64,000 bases of DNA. Source: Sphaerolaimus hirsutus (lineage: Eukaryota > Nematoda > Chromadorea > Monhysterida > Sphaerolaimidae). The notes beneath the pieces are model-generated. The model had not been told where the DNA came from. It saw only the letters and a list, made by a program, of their open reading frames with translations, and searched no databases. Below, piece by piece: positions 30,775 to 43,743 of this stretch (position 1 is its first letter; each line of letters opens with the position of its first letter). The DNA is taken from assembly GCA_964036195.1 (NCBI GenBank), contig OZ038460.1, forward strand, positions 17,611,504 through 17,675,503, read 5' to 3'. Made by a program: the position numbers and the translations under genes.

Positions 30775-32668
30775 CAGGGACGTATCCAGGATTTTTGAGC
30801 GGGGGGGGGGGCTGCTTGTTTACGGAGGCCGGCGAGGGGGGGGGGGGCTCAGCCCCCCCCCCTAAAATTTTAGCTACATAGTGGCGGAATGGCGCCATGG
30901 CGCTGGCGCCATTAGTAGGTGCCACGCCATGGCGCCATTGGCGTTGGCGTCGGCGCCATGGAATGCTGTATATGTAAACACCTTCCCGGACAAGTTCACC
31001 ACCCATTTTTTTATTTCACTTCAAATGCAATATCTCCGTCCATGGGGGTGTTATAAGGCTGAAACTTTGTATATATTAAGTTGTAAGTTCCCCTTACTCC
31101 CCAACAATGGGGGGAGGTGCGGCGACTCACTACAGGGTGGGTTGCCCTATATGCAAAAAAATATTGTGGCGTTTTTGGTGTCCCAAGCAAGTTCACCACC
31201 CACTTGATTAGCTACACTTTGAAAGCTATATCTCCAGCTGTGAGGGATGTAGAAAGCTGAAATTTGGGGGATGTCTTGCCAACAACCCCCCTCACAATAC
31301 ACCAGTGGGGCGGCTGCCGATGACCCACGAAAGCATGGGTCACTGCATATAAATTTGATAATTTTTTAAGAACAACCCAAGTGTCCCAAACAAGATCGCC
31401 ACCCAACTGCATTATAAAAAAATGTTGTGAGAACATACCTGATATAAAATTGAATCAGATATGAACCCTAGTTCTGCTCATTTAAATTTTTTCAGTAGGG
31501 CACCCACCCTGTCCCATAAACAGCCGACTGAAAATTTCACTTTAAACCAATTTTTTGTATCACACTTAAAAAGTTGCTTTACAAAGTTCACTAGGGGAGG
31601 GTCTAAGGTTCAAAGTTATGTAAACAACATAACCTCTAAAATGCTTCCATAAGGAAATTTATTTGGGGTGAATGAAAAAGTGAAAATTTTGTCAAATTTT
31701 CTTCCTGAAATGACATCATTTTGACATCATAGAATTCACCCCAAGTAAATTTCCTTATGGAAGCATTTTAGAGGTTATGTTGTTTACATAACTTTGAACC
31801 TTAGACCCTCCCCTAGTGAACTTTGTAAACCAACTTTTTAAGTGTGATACAAAAGATTGGTTTAAAGTGAAATTTTCAGTCAGCTGTTTATGGGACAGGA
31901 TGGGTGCCCCACTGAAAAAAAATTTTTTTGGTTGAAATAGTGTTCCAACCCGATTCATTTTTATATTAGGTATTGTGTTGCAACATTTTTTTAATGCAGT
32001 TGGGTAATGAACTTGTTTTGGGACACTTGGGCTGTTTTTAGAAAATGGTTAACTTTATATGCAGTGACCCATGCTTTAGTGGGTCGTTGGCAGCCGCCCC
32101 ACTGGTGGATCGTGAAGGGGGTTGTTGGCAAGACATCCCCCAAATTTCAACTTTATACCGCCATCACAGCTGGAGATATGGCTCTCGTAGTGTAGCCAAT
32201 CAAGTGGGTGGTGAACTTGTTTGGGACACCAAAAACGCCACAAAAATTGTTGCATATAGGGTGACCCACCCTGTAGTGAGTCGCCGCACGTCCCCCATTG
32301 TTGAGGGGTAGAGGGGTCTTACAACTTTATATATACAAAATTTCAGCTTTATAACACCCCCATGGACGGAGATATTGCATTCGAAGTGAAATAAAAAAAT
32401 GGGTGGTGAACTTGTCCGGGAAGGTGTTTATGTAAATATACATACAAAACAGCAAAAAAACACAAAATTGAGTGTATTTATAATGATTTGTGGCCACATG
32501 GAGCAAATCCGATGACAATACGTTATGTCTGGTGAAGAATGCGCGCTTGCGCGCAAAATTTTTTTACGCTGACGTTGAAAAAGTCGCATTTTCCGGTCAC
32601 TTTTTGGTCTCGCCCCGGGAGGGGGGGGGGCTGCAGCCCCCCCCGCCCCCCCCCTGGATACGGCCCTG
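30775..32668. mobile_element. hAT-like element containing a 1.46 kb foldback, 8-bp duplication CTTGTGCA
   Basis: Ends CAGGGACGTATCCAGG and CCTGGATACGGCCCTG. CTTGTGCA flanks it at 30767-30774 and 32669-32676. Inside, 30972-32436 is one huge inverted repeat (left ACACCTTCCCGGACAAGTTC, mirrored on the right) with its centre near 31700. No transposase was seen. Confidence 0.92.
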
Positions 32669-32676
32669 CTTGTGCA

Positions 32677-33615
32677 CCATGGCGGTTGCGTAATTGAACA
32701 CGCCGGGTTTACTTGAGAATCCAGGATGTGTACACCCCCCCCCCCCTGTAGCAGCCCGGACACTCACTCGCGATGAATGCTAGTGAACTAGCGATCACCT
32801 TCACAACCCGGAAAGCTACCCGGACTCGATATTTTTTCTAGTCGTAAATACAAGCACTAGTCAACTGGCGCTTGTATTTACAACCCGAAAAAATATTGAG
32901 TCCGGGTAACATTCCGGGTTGTGAACATGAAATGCTGGAAGTTAATGTGACTCGCTCGCACAAGTAAACCCATTCTTGTGCACAGGGCGTGGCGCTTGCA
33001 CCTGACCGGTGCCCAAGTAAACATCCGCCCTGTGCCCAAGTAAACATCCGCCCTGTGCCCAAGTACAGGCACTTTACTTGGGCACCGGGCGTACTTGGGC
33101 ACCGGGTATTTAAACTTGGGCACCGGGCGTACTTGGGCACCGGGTTTACTTGGGCACCGGTTTTTCGCCGATTTTAGCATGTCTTTACAATTAACACAAG
33201 GCCGCTTTTTGACGTTTTTCTTTGTTTTTCTGACACACCTCATATCAATTGTTGATTGAAATATCACATTTATCATGAGAATGCGTTTTGTGACCTTGAT
33301 TTTCCTGAATTTTTTTTCGCATTTTCGAATTTATGAATGTTCGAATTTTTTGAAGAAAAAAAAGCGACTTTTAAGTGTTTTTTCCAGGGGTGAAATAAAA
33401 ATTCGAAAATTATGAAAAAAACATTTTCGAATTTTCGAATCTTTTTTTGCCATCGTTACGCCCTTGGCACCTGGCGCTCGCTTTTCGAATGGCTCCATGG
33501 CACCTGGCGCCTTTTTTCTGTGGCGCCCAGCTTCCGAATGTTGCCATTGGTGCTTGGCACCCTTTTTCTGGCGTTTTGCCATCGTTAGGTAATCGTGATG
33601 CGAGCCTTTTTGCTA
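32677..33615. other. Upstream of locus D: hairpin MITE and GCCCAAGTA repeats
   Basis: About 32793-32930 is a hairpin (TCACAACCCGGAAAGCTACC and mirror). About 32985-33165 repeats TGGGCACCGG/GCCCAAGTA, like 30620-30690. About 33305-33445 is AT-rich. About 33460-33590 is GGCGCC-type repeat. A promoter for locus D may lie at the right edge, but no TATA box was recognised. Confidence 0.45.
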
Positions 33616-33697
33616 CTCAGATGGGCGGAGCTTGAGCGGGCGGGCGGGCGGCCGTTGTCCCTTGGAGCGGCGCAGCAGCAGCGAGCAGAGCACACAG
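33616..33697 (+). other. Locus D noncoding first exon
   Basis: CTCAGATGGGCGGAGCTTG up to CACACAG|GTGAGTGC, homologous to the first exons of B, E and F. It contains no ATG in frame with the fingers. The following intron (33698-33758) is only 61 bp and ends CCCCTCGCAG. Confidence 0.65.
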
Positions 33698-33818
33698 GTG
33701 AGTGCAGCGGCGGCTGTGGCATTGCGTTGCAACACTGGCAAAACCATGCCCCTCGCAGGCGGCGGCGGCTGGAACGGCGGGGCGGGGCTGCAAGCGGCTC
33801 AGTGTGCTCGTGCAGCTC

Positions 33819-34748
33819 ATGCGCCCGCCCACGGCACCCAGCCGTACTGAGGCGACGCGGGGCAAACAGTGCACTCTCTGCGGCAAGACGTTCCGATTCC
33901 CATCAGGTCTACAAGCGCACACGCGCGTGCACACGGGCGAGCGGCCGCACGGCTGCGACCAGTGCGGCAGGGCCTTCTCTACTGGCAGCGATTTGAACAT
34001 ACACGTGAATGCTGTGCACCTGGGGCTGAAACCGTACCGGTGCACCCACTGCGGCAAGACATTCGCGGCACGAAATGACTTGCGTAGACATTTGCGCGTG
34101 CACACGGGCGAGCGGCCGTACGTTTGCGAACACTGCGGCAAGGCATTTTCTCGATGCGGTTATTTGAAGACACATTTGAACGCCGTCCATATTGGTCTGA
34201 GAGAACACGAATGTGCGCAATGCGGCAAGTCATTCGCACACCGTCGAAACTTTACTCGCCACGTCAAAATGGTGCACATGGGTGAGAAGGTTCACAGGCG
34301 GGCTGAGAGGTGTGAGTGTGAGTTGTGTGGAAAGGAATTTTCGCGGCCATCGGGTTTATCTGTGCACATGAGATTTGTGCACTTGGGGGAAAGAAATCAC
34401 AAGTGCACGCAGTGTGATAAGGCATTCACTGTGAAGGACAAGCTTTTAAGTCACATGAAAGTTCACGGGCACAAGCTGCCGCACAGCTGCAGTGAATGCG
34501 CTATGGAATTTGTTTTCAAGGGTAGTTTGGAAAGACACGTGAACGTTGTTCACCTGAAGCAATCACCCCCACACTTGGACCACAAGTGTGTGTACTGCGG
34601 CAAGACATTTTCATTTCTGGGAAACATGAAACGACACGTGCTGGCAGTGCATGCTGGCCACAAGCCGCACAAGTGCACCCAGTGCAGCTATGCAGCCGCT
34701 CAGTTGGTACACTTGCAGAGTCATGAGCGACGCAAACATTCCATCTGA
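33819..34748 (+). CDS. Locus D: intact 10-finger C2H2 zinc-finger protein
   Basis: 309 residues. The ATG at 33819 is chosen because E and F have an ATG at the same place (LM-x-P...QCTLCG) and the upstream open stretch lies across an intron and acceptor. Ten fingers fill residues ~18 to 306, starting CTLC, CDQC, CTHC, CEHC, CAQC, CELC, CTQC, CSEC, CVYC and CTQC, and the tail is RRKHSI. All zinc ligands are present. HTGERP linkers follow fingers 1 and 3; fingers 2, 4, 5 and 6 end in VH(L/I/M)G-type linkers with X4 His spacing; fingers 7-8 and 8-9 have longer linkers. No BTB, SCAN, KRAB or ZAD domain is encoded. By family, it is a nuclear sequence-specific DNA-binding protein; the target is unknown. 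It is the only ZF locus here without an insertion. The last five fingers are duplicated at locus A. Confidence 0.85.
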   Translation: MRPPTAPSRTEATRGKQCTLCGKTFRFPSGLQAHTRVHTGERPHGCDQCGRAFSTGSDLNIHVNAVHLGLKPYRCTHCGKTFAARNDLRRHLRVHTGERPYVCEHCGKAFSRCGYLKTHLNAVHIGLREHECAQCGKSFAHRRNFTRHVKMVHMGEKVHRRAERCECELCGKEFSRPSGLSVHMRFVHLGERNHKCTQCDKAFTVKDKLLSHMKVHGHKLPHSCSECAMEFVFKGSLERHVNVVHLKQSPPHLDHKCVYCGKTFSFLGNMKRHVLAVHAGHKPHKCTQCSYAAAQLVHLQSHERRKHSI

Positions 34749-37700
34749 TAGTTTTGTAGTTTCAGCACTTGGTAGTTTGATTTGTGTTTTGTTATTTTAG
34801 TTGCATTTTCAACCAAAAATACTGAGAAAATGCAAACTGTTGTATTTTTCATGTATTTTTTTAGAAAAACAATGAATTTTTAAGTGTCTTTCTAGTGGTT
34901 TAATGAGAGCTATAAAATCTATTGAAAGTGTGAAAATTTCAAATTTCTATTTGCCATAAATGCCAGCACACACACTAGTTTACCAAAACGAAATGCTTGA
35001 CCATTTTGGTAAACTATTTTGATAAAACAGTACGAAGCACCGTACAAATCTGTACTGTGTTTCGTCGTGTTTTGTCAAAACAGTTTACCAAAATGGTCGA
35101 TCATTTCGTGTTGGTAAACTAGTGTGTGTGCGCCCATTACACAGGTGCTTAAAAATGTTTCATTTACATTCCATTTTATATTCTATCAGGTATTTTTAAA
35201 ATATTTTACATTTTGATATTACTACTCAAAATTGGAAAGATATGTTTATGTTTACAATTCTGCTTTTCCAAAGGTATGAGCATTTTAACAACTTTGCATT
35301 TTCGCATGTGAACTGAATGGAACATGAAATCTACTGTATTTCTCCATGTAAACTGCCCCCTGTGCACAACACCCAGGGCGTTGCACAGCTTTATAGCGCC
35401 GGGGGGCTTATTCGAAGGGGGTCTATTATTTCGCCAGAAATTTTGTGAAATTCCACATACTCAGACATAGAAAAATCAAATAATAACATAAAAGTATATG
35501 TGTTTATAGACGTAGATAACTGTATGTACACATAAACCCTGTCTTTACGTCACTCAATCATCGTTTTTATTGTGTGTTCTGTATCATACAGATCAGAAAT
35601 TGCGGTATTTGTCGTGTACATGCTCTTTACACTCAATTTGGGTGGGGGTATTTCGAGGGGGGTAAATATTTCCCCAGCAAAATTGAGGAGGGTATTCCGA
35701 GGGGGGTCAATTCAAGGGTGGGGGTTAATTCGAGGTAATATGGAAGGTATCAAAGCAAAAAAAATTCCGTGCATAACGTCCCAACAACTTAACGCTCGGA
35801 CGCTACACGCGTTTTCAAAAAAGGTCGCTGAAATGTGCCTTGGTTTTGTATAATAACACCTAGGCAGTTTACATTGAGAAATAAGGTAGTGCACAGCACA
35901 AAGAGTTGTAAATCGCGCCATTGTAAATACTGTTGGTTTTTAGTCTCTCATTGTGGCTACAGACACTACTTTTCACCGTGACATCGTATGAAAACTCAAA
36001 TTTTTTTAAATGCAAATTAATGAACACGGTTGAGTGATTTAATTTAAATGAAATTTGAATTTTAATAAATAAAACATAAAATTTGAGAATTTGAAAACTA
36101 AAACACATATAGCATACAATGTCGCCATGTCATTATTTCAGTTTTCACACATGTCACGGTGAAAACTAGTGTGTGTAGGGCCAATATTAGGATTTTTCCC
36201 TGAACATCACAGCTACCATGGCATGATTTTTATTCACATTTATTTACTGTAACTACCTATATTTCACAATACTGTATTACCTCGAACTGTCCCCCCTTGA
36301 ATAAACCCCCTCGAAGTGAACCCCCTCTCAAAATGAGCTGGGGAAATAATAAATCCCCCTCGAATTAACCCGCCCCTCAAAATGGTCTGGGGCAAAATAC
36401 CCCCCTTGAAATACCCCCTGCCAGGAATGATGTACATCATGTATGTAATTTACATGATGTATTTATTACTGCTAATTTTCATGGCAGCTACACATAGACT
36501 AGTTTGTGTAGCTATCTACGTTATCATGTACAAATATATCCTGTTTTGACACATTTATTACCTGTTTTGGTTTTGCAAATGCAAATGCCTACTATTTACT
36601 ATGATCCTTACAAAAATTTCTGACAAAATAATAAACCTCCTCGAACAAGCCCCCCCTCAAATTTTGCTGGCAAAATAATAAACCCCTACGGGGGTATTTC
36701 GAGGGGGGTTAATTCAAGGGGGGGTTAATTCCTGGTAATACGGTAATCTGCAATAACGTCTTCGATGTTTCTGTAAATGCATCGTTATATTTACATCACT
36801 TTTGACAAGTAAATTTTTGTGATGCTTCCTAGTGATGAAAAATAAGTAATCCACAGAGTTTACAATGCCATACCATTTTTGGTGCTTTTTTCTGCGTCAG
36901 TGTTGCACCAGTTCCTTGAGTGTTTTGCACCGTGGATTATTCTTTTTTGTTAAAACGTTACCTCACCGTTTATGTGACACCGTTTATGTGAAACTATAAT
37001 GAAAGAAGCAATAAATTTTTAACCAACATCACATCGCAATGCTTATGTGACACATTTCAGTTTAAAGCATGTGAAACAGCTTTTACTGCGCGAAGTACCA
37101 ATACTTCATAAGTGGAAATTCCCCTGAAGTCTGACTTAAACAAATCTAAATAAAGTAGTTTCCCGAAATACCCCACGAAACACACCCATCAAAACGGCCA
37201 AAATGAATTAATACCCCCCCCCCCTCCTTGAAATACCCCCCGTTTGGAATGCTGTTCATCATTAATATAAAAAGTACAATGTGCACATGATGTATTTATT
37301 GCTGCCAGTTTGCATTGAAGTTACCTATACTCGGCGGACATCACACTTAGTATGAAAACCTACCGTAACCCATCTGAATAATGAACCAAAAATTATACAC
37401 TTTTTTCATCATAATGTTTCGTTTTTACAAGGGAATAATAAATTGCAAAATTTATCACAAGATTCTATTCATTAAATTATGGTAGGTTTCCCGAATAAGT
37501 GTGCTTAGCGTTCCAAAAAATGTGATTTAAAAAAAATACAATTAAATGTAATCTCAGAAAATCTCTTTAAAACTAAAATATGATTTAATCTCTCTGAAAA
37601 AAACGCTGAGAAAATATAAATAAATATAAATGAGAGATTTTATTATATTTTTTCTCACAGATAAAATATAATTTAATCTCTCTGCAAAAAAACTGGAGAA

Positions 37701-39414
37701 AATAAAGAAATAAGAAATTAAATAAGAGATTTTTTTATTTAATTATATTTTTTAAATATAAATCTCCCAGAGATTTTTGGAATGCTAAGTGTGCTGTCCG
37801 CCGAGTATACACATACACTAGTTTGTGTAGCGATGGACGTTGATGATACATTGATCGTATCATACAGTGTGGGGCAATTTAGACCTGCGCTCTAGATTTC
37901 GAATAACTTGTCACTGGGTGGTCGAATTAATGTCAGATTTTAGGTCAACATTAACAACTAAATAGGAAAGCATCCCCGAAAATATGTCTGCGATAGCTCC
38001 ACTCGTTCTCAAGTTATTCATGCAAATGCGTAATTGTCACTTTTCCACCACCTTGTGATATTGTTCAAACGGGATTGACGTTTTCGGGACTGGGATCGGG
38101 ACCGGATTGTTTTTTTTCTAAGTTTTTTTTTCTGATTTTCTTTTAGCAGCTGCATGCCTAAATGCGTGCACGCTCGCCACCAATTGGCTATGCCCATAAG
38201 GAAATCGGCGGGCGCTTGCGTAATTGGTCGTAAAGCTAGGTGGTGGAAAAGTGACGATTACACGTTTCCATGAATAACTTGAGAACGAGTGGAGCTATCG
38301 CAGCCATATTTTCAGAGGTCCTTTCCTATTAAGTTGTTAATGTTGACCTAAAATTTGACATTAATCCGACCACCCAGTGACAAGTTGTTCGAAATCTAGA
38401 GCGCAGGTTTAAATTGCCGCACCCTGTACATTGATTGCACACATTTATTACCAGGTGTATTTCATGGAGATACGGTGGTTGTAAATATTTGGTATCCAAA
38501 AGTAGTTTTATTTTCAAAAAAATAAATAGTCGATGCATTCTTAAAGACAGACCGAGTGATTTCCATGGCTGCATAAGCGATATTGGAGCGGCGGTGCTGC
38601 AACCTGCCCATCCAATGCTGTCGCTCACACCGACATGGATTTTCATAATTTTGCTCGATATCGATGGACGGCGTGCCCAAAGTGCTTTTCCGGTTGTCTC
38701 GTTTCTGGCATTATGCCAAACCAACGTTAGTCTTTCAGATACCGTAAATCCTTGAATAAGACCCCCCTCGAATAACTGCCCCTTTTGAATAACTCCCCCC
38801 TCGAATAACTCCCCCTTTTGAATAACTCTCCCCTCAAAAACGCTGACGGAAAAATACCCCCCCTCGAATAACGCCCCCCTCTTGAATAACTCCCCCCTCT
38901 GGGCGAAGAACATGCTATAAAATTTACAAAAACTATCGATGAAAATAAAAAAGAATGTTAAGGTATGGCAGCGACAACAGATACATAACGTGTACGCAGT
39001 GTAAAAAACACTTTTGTTGTTGTTGAACTGTTAAATACCTGGGTTGGTTGAAATTACATGAGTTGATAGAATGCATTCATACAATGAATTTAGTCCAAGT
39101 TTCTGAGGAAAAAATAACTCCCTCCTTGAATAACTCCTCCCCCTTGAATAACTTCCCCCTCCAAAACTCTGACGAAAAAATAAACCCCTGGGGGTATTTC
39201 GAGGAAATACGGTATATGCGTTATATCAATCCAGGCACAATGGTTGTTTTTCCATTGTGTTTTTCCCTTGAATATTCTGAAGTAGCCAGAAGTGCCCAGT
39301 ACCCTAAAAAGCACACGTATTGGGGTTGCGGTACAGTGAAAGTGTTGTATCCATGAGTATTTACTCAGTATTTCAGAATAAAAGTAAAGTACCCACTATC
39401 AACTCTGCTCTGCA
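34749..39414. other. Spacer between loci D and E, noncoding
   Basis: The copy of the A-B spacer without its two hAT insertions. It contains hairpin MITEs (about 34966-35132, 35955-36178), a TA MITE (36272-36743), a CGGCGGACATCACAC MITE (37326-37810), a foldback (37863-38428), the unidentified minus-strand stretch (38480-38741) and a TA MITE (38742-39212). Confidence 0.7.
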
Positions 39415-39496
39415 CTCAGATGGGCGGAGCTTGCGGGGCTTGGCGGGCGGCAATGGGCCAGTGGAGCAGCGCGGCAGCAGCGAGCAGAGCGCAGGG
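39415..39496 (+). other. Locus E noncoding first exon
   Basis: Homologous to 9263-9344, ending GCAGGG|GTGAGTGC. Intron 1 runs 39497-40877 (acceptor TCTCCTCGCAG) and is mostly the foldback element. Confidence 0.65.
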
Positions 39497-39526
39497 GTGA
39501 GTGCAGCTGTGGCCCTGTGTCGCAGC

Positions 39527-40849
39527 CATAGCATAAATCGAGGGTGGCATTTTAGGGGAGGCCCACCAGACTTTCATGTCATCCCATTATGTTGTATGTT
39601 GGCCGATTTTGATGCCCTTCAAGTATGTATGGGTTTGAGGGGGCTACGACCAAATTTTTTTGTTTCCTCAAATAATCCCCCAGTCTCGAGATTAGGGGGG
39701 TCTATTAAAAAGTGTTTACTTTGCATGTCTAATCTGGCATATTGAATTGAAAGCTAAAAACTCAGCCATTTCTGGGCCGATTTGAATAGTTTAACACTTA
39801 AAAAATCTGGACAACCTGCAGATTCTATTTTTGTAGTTGTATTAGTGGTGTCTAACTTTCGTATGCCCATTTGACCCGGTTTTCCAACACGAAAAATAAA
39901 TTTGTCTGAACATGCTATCATATACTTGAGACAATGAGAATTCATATAAAAAACAAATGAGTTGAATATCTCTTTCCAATCAAAAGTTATGGCACTTCAA
40001 AATTTTCCCTTCCATCCGCATGAATAACTGCATGAAGAATGATGCATGCAACTTCAAAACTCTATATCTCGACCATTTCACAGCCGATTTCCACCAATGA
40101 ACACTTAAAATTATCAGAATGACATGGAGATTAAATTTTTAAACCCAGATTATGTGTATATTTCATCCGATTTCCCATACAAGAAAATAATGTGAACTCT
40201 TGAATGAAATTGTCACAATGAAAATGCATACAAATGAACTGTGAATAAAAACGATATCTACATGTTTTTCAGACCATTTTAAGTATCCATTGGTGAAAAT
40301 CGGCTGAGAAATGGTCGAGATATGGAGTTTTGAAGTTGCATGCATGTGGTTATTTATGTGGATGGGAGGGAAAAGTTTGAAGCGCCATAACTTTTGATTG
40401 GAAAGAGATATTGAACCTATTTTTTGTTTTATATGAATTCTCATTGTCTACAGTATATTCAGAAAAAAATTATTTTTTTGTGTTGAAAAAACCGGGTCAA
40501 ATCAGCATACGAAATTTAGACACCACTAATACAGCTACAAAAATGGAATCTGCAGGTTGTCCCGATTATTTTAAGTGATAAACTATTCAAATCGGCCCAG
40601 AAATGGCTGAGATATTGAGCTTTCAATTCAATATGCCAGATCAGACATGCAAAGTAAACACCTTTGATTAGAACCCCCTTATCTCGGGACTGGGGGATTA
40701 TTTGAGGAAACAAAAAAATTTGGTCGTAGCCGCAACCTCAAACCCCAACATACTTGAAGGGCATCAAAATCGGCCAACATACAACATAATGGGATGACAT
40801 GAAAGTCTGGTGGGCCTCCCCTAAAATGCCACCCTCGATTTATGCTATG
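39527..40849. mobile_element. Foldback element inside intron 1 of locus E, 8-bp duplication GTCGCAGC
   Basis: Same insertion as 9379-10702. Ends CATAGCATAAATCGAGGG and the mirror; GTCGCAGC at 39519-39526 and 40850-40857. Confidence 0.88.
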
Positions 40850-40928
40850 GTCGCAGCTCACAGCCATCTCCTCGCAGGCGGCGGGGGCGGGGCGGGGCTG
40901 CGAGCGGCTCAGCGTGCTCGTGCAGCTC

Positions 40929-41729
40929 ATGCACCCGCGCACTGCACAGCGCAGGGCACAGCCAAGGCAGGGCAAGCAGTGCACTCTCTGCGGCTGGACA
41001 TTGACTTCAAAGACTGCACTGCACGCACACGTGGATGCGGTGCACCTGGGTCTGCGACCGCACGCGTGCATCGATTGCGGCAAGACATTCTGCACAAAAA
41101 CACAGCTGAAGACACACGTGCGCGTGCACTCGGGCGAGCGGCCGCATAGCTGCGAGCACTACGGCAAGTCATTCTCTACTGGCAGTTATTTGAAAATACA
41201 CGTGAATGCTGTGCACCTTGGCCAACGGTCACTTGAGTGCACTCTCTGCAGTGAAACATTCAGCACACAGCAGTATATGTGCATTCACATGCGCGTGCAC
41301 ACGGGCGAGCGGCCGCACGTCTGCCAGCAGTGCGGCAGGGCTTTCAAACAGCACGGGACTTTAAAGAAACACATGAATACTGTCCACCTTCGCCTGCGAC
41401 CGCACAAATGCGCTGTCTGCGGCAAGAAATTGGCCACGCAATGCAGTCTGAAGAGACACATGCGCATGCACACGGGCGAGCGGACGCACTCATGTGAGCA
41501 CTGCGGCAAGACGTTCAATGAACGAGCCACCCTCAACGCACACGTGGATGCTGTGCACCTGGGTCTGAAGCCAGACAAGTGCACCCATTGCAACAAGGCA
41601 TCACAGTTGTTAATGTGTATTGAATTTTACTCAAAAAGTACACGTACTCGAGTACCGAGTAAATACGCATATGCATACTTTGAAAAAGTATCCGTACTCG
41701 TCTGTATGCTCAACTCGTCAACTTTTTGA
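40929..41729 (+). CDS. Locus E N-terminal segment: fingers 1-7 plus hAT-derived tail
   Basis: 266 residues from the conserved ATG. Seven fingers (CTLC, CIDC, CEHY, CTLC, CQQC, CAVC, CEHC), half of finger 8 (CTHCNKA), and then about 42 residues read from the hAT (beginning SQLLMCIEFYSKS) to a stop at 41727-41729. Compared with B, changes fall at helix positions (finger 5, position 3: Thr versus Asn) and in linkers (HSGERP versus HTGERP). Confidence 0.5.
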   Translation: MHPRTAQRRAQPRQGKQCTLCGWTLTSKTALHAHVDAVHLGLRPHACIDCGKTFCTKTQLKTHVRVHSGERPHSCEHYGKSFSTGSYLKIHVNAVHLGQRSLECTLCSETFSTQQYMCIHMRVHTGERPHVCQQCGRAFKQHGTLKKHMNTVHLRLRPHKCAVCGKKLATQCSLKRHMRMHTGERTHSCEHCGKTFNERATLNAHVDAVHLGLKPDKCTHCNKASQLLMCIEFYSKSTRTRVPSKYAYAYFEKVSVLVCMLNSSTF

Positions 41730-42100
41730 AAGTGCTCGAGTACAGAAAAGTAATTATTGTGAGTACAGAAAGAGTATTTTTGCCATTCAAGCTTTTAAAA
41801 AGAATAGGTACTTAATTATTGAAGGAAAACACCGTTTTGTTGTCCAGGCTAAGCATTCATAATACTCCCTTCTATTTATATTGTCCAGAAAAAAAGGTAC
41901 TTTTACTTGCTTTTATGCTTTCCTGAGCAAAAATACTAGCATTTACACTTTCTGGGGAAAAAGTATTTTACTCTGATTTACTCGCGAGTAAAAGTAGCAT
42001 AACTTTATTTTACGCTTACTATACTCAGGGGGTGAGTAAACACAAAATACTTTACACAAACAAATACTTTGAAAAAAGTCCAGTACTTTAACCAACTCTG
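41602..42100. mobile_element. hAT-like element in finger 8 of locus E, 8-bp duplication CAAGGCAT
   Basis: The copy of 12185-12682. CAAGGCAT is at 41594-41601 and 42101-42108. Shared with B and fragment C. Confidence 0.95.
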
Positions 42101-42108
42101 CAAGGCAT

Positions 42109-42383
42109 TCGCTGCTAAGGGTTATTTGAAGAAACACGTGAATGCTGTGCACCTTGGCATTCGACCACACGAGTGCACCCAGTGCGACAAGGCATTCCCC
42201 ACACAAAGGGCTTTGAGACGTCACATGCGCGTGCACACGGGCGAGCAGCCGCTCAAGTGTGAGTGCGAGCAGTGTGGCAAGTCATTCTCAGACCCCGGCA
42301 ATTTGAACAGACACGTGGAGACTATCCACATGGGCGTGAGGCGGGCCAAGTGCGTCCATTGCGGCAAGGACTTCCGCGACCAG
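42109..42383 (+). pseudogene. Locus E fingers 8-11 segment, ending at a splice donor
   Basis: Frame open from FAAKGYLKKH to CVHCGKDFRDQ, ending CAG|GTGCCAG as in B. Finger 9 has Ala at helix position 3 (PTQRALRRH), where B has His. Confidence 0.75.
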
Positions 42384-42576
42384 GTGCCAGTCCCGCACTC
42401 TGTAAAGTGTCGTGTGAAGTGTCAAATGTCATGCAAAGTGTCAATAGAACAATTGTTTTTCTCAAAGAAAGAAGAAAGTTTTTGATGTACATCATTCTGG
42501 AGGGGGGGGGGTATTTCGAGGGGGGGGGTATTATTTACCCAGCCCATTTTGAGGGGGGTTAATTCGAGGTAATACG

Positions 42577-42830
42577 GTATACTCCAGTCACTTTACACCC
42601 TGCATGCGTGGTTCCCGCTGGAACCGTCCCAACTATTTTTTACCCATGCGATTATCATAAAATGTTGAAAAAGTTATCATGTTATCACGATATTTATATG
42701 TTCACTTATTCGCAACAATGATTTTTTTTCATATTTTATTCAAAAATCAGATGCTTCATCATCCTTGGCACGCTTCCAACGTGACACATAAATGAGTGCG
42801 ATGGCAGAGTATCATGTCCGCTGAGTATAC
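42577..42830. mobile_element. MITE with GTATACTCCAGTCAC ends
   Basis: The block-2 copy of 13143-13396. Confidence 0.7.
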
Positions 42831-43743
42831 CTATATATTTTAAGAAAAATGTTCAAAAACGTTTTTGAATTTTTCACTGTATTTTTGGTTCAAAATGCAC
42901 ACATACTGCAGAATTTCACAATTTCACATGGGTCTACCTGAAGTGGCAGAACAATCTACATAGGTAAGTGCAGATGTTGCTGTGGTCACACTTCGGAAAG
43001 CCGTAATGTCTTCAAAATTCAGAAGAAAAATTTGCAAATGCAATAATTTAGTGAAAAAAATTGAAAAGTATTCGCAAAGATTTGAAAATTCAAAAACAAA
43101 ATTTGAAAATTCAAAAACTACTTTCAGGAAAAATTGAAAATTCAAAAAGTTGTTTTGGAAAAAAACACTTAAAGCGGCGTTTACACTGCGAGCTGTGCCA
43201 GCAAATTTTTTTTGTCGCCAATGGACTTTTTGTCACGACAAAGCACAAATTTTACAGAAATTTCGCCTGTGCCGACAAAAAAGCCTCGTTCAACAGAAAC
43301 CGAACCGACAACGAAAATATGACGAAAAAGCCTCGTTGAATTCCGGGCGAACCGACAACCAACATTTGGACGGATTGGCAAGTGTGATCATTTTTGGAAT
43401 GAGGTATACTCGGCAGACACGATACTCTACAAACAGATAGGAGTTATGTACCTTTTTTATCATACTCGAATATCTATGTTAAACTGAAAACTTTAAGGAC
43501 CGATTTTTCACAAAAGAATTAAGAAAATGATAGATTTCTCTGTATGCCGGGCTGACGCTACTATTTCCAAGTGAATATGTGGCGTTACCGGAGCCAGAAA
43601 TATTGCTATTTATCTTAAGCGGAAATTATAGCAGACTATTTCACCAATTGCGGCGAAGTTTCGAATGTGGCCTTTAGATTCAGGAAATATCTCGCTCGTT
43701 TCGTCTGAACAAGTTCTAGCGCGGCCAAATTTTTCATGACACA

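Noticed and set aside
33702-33818. N-terminal extension of locus D upstream of the ATG at 33819
   Set aside because: It begins with GTG inside the 61-bp intron. The first in-frame ATG is at 33819 and matches the start in E and F.
38329-38913. 194-residue minus-strand frame as a gene
   Set aside because: Its start lies in MITE subterminal repeats (translated as GELFEGG...) and only the middle is unique sequence. Kept only as an unidentified stretch.
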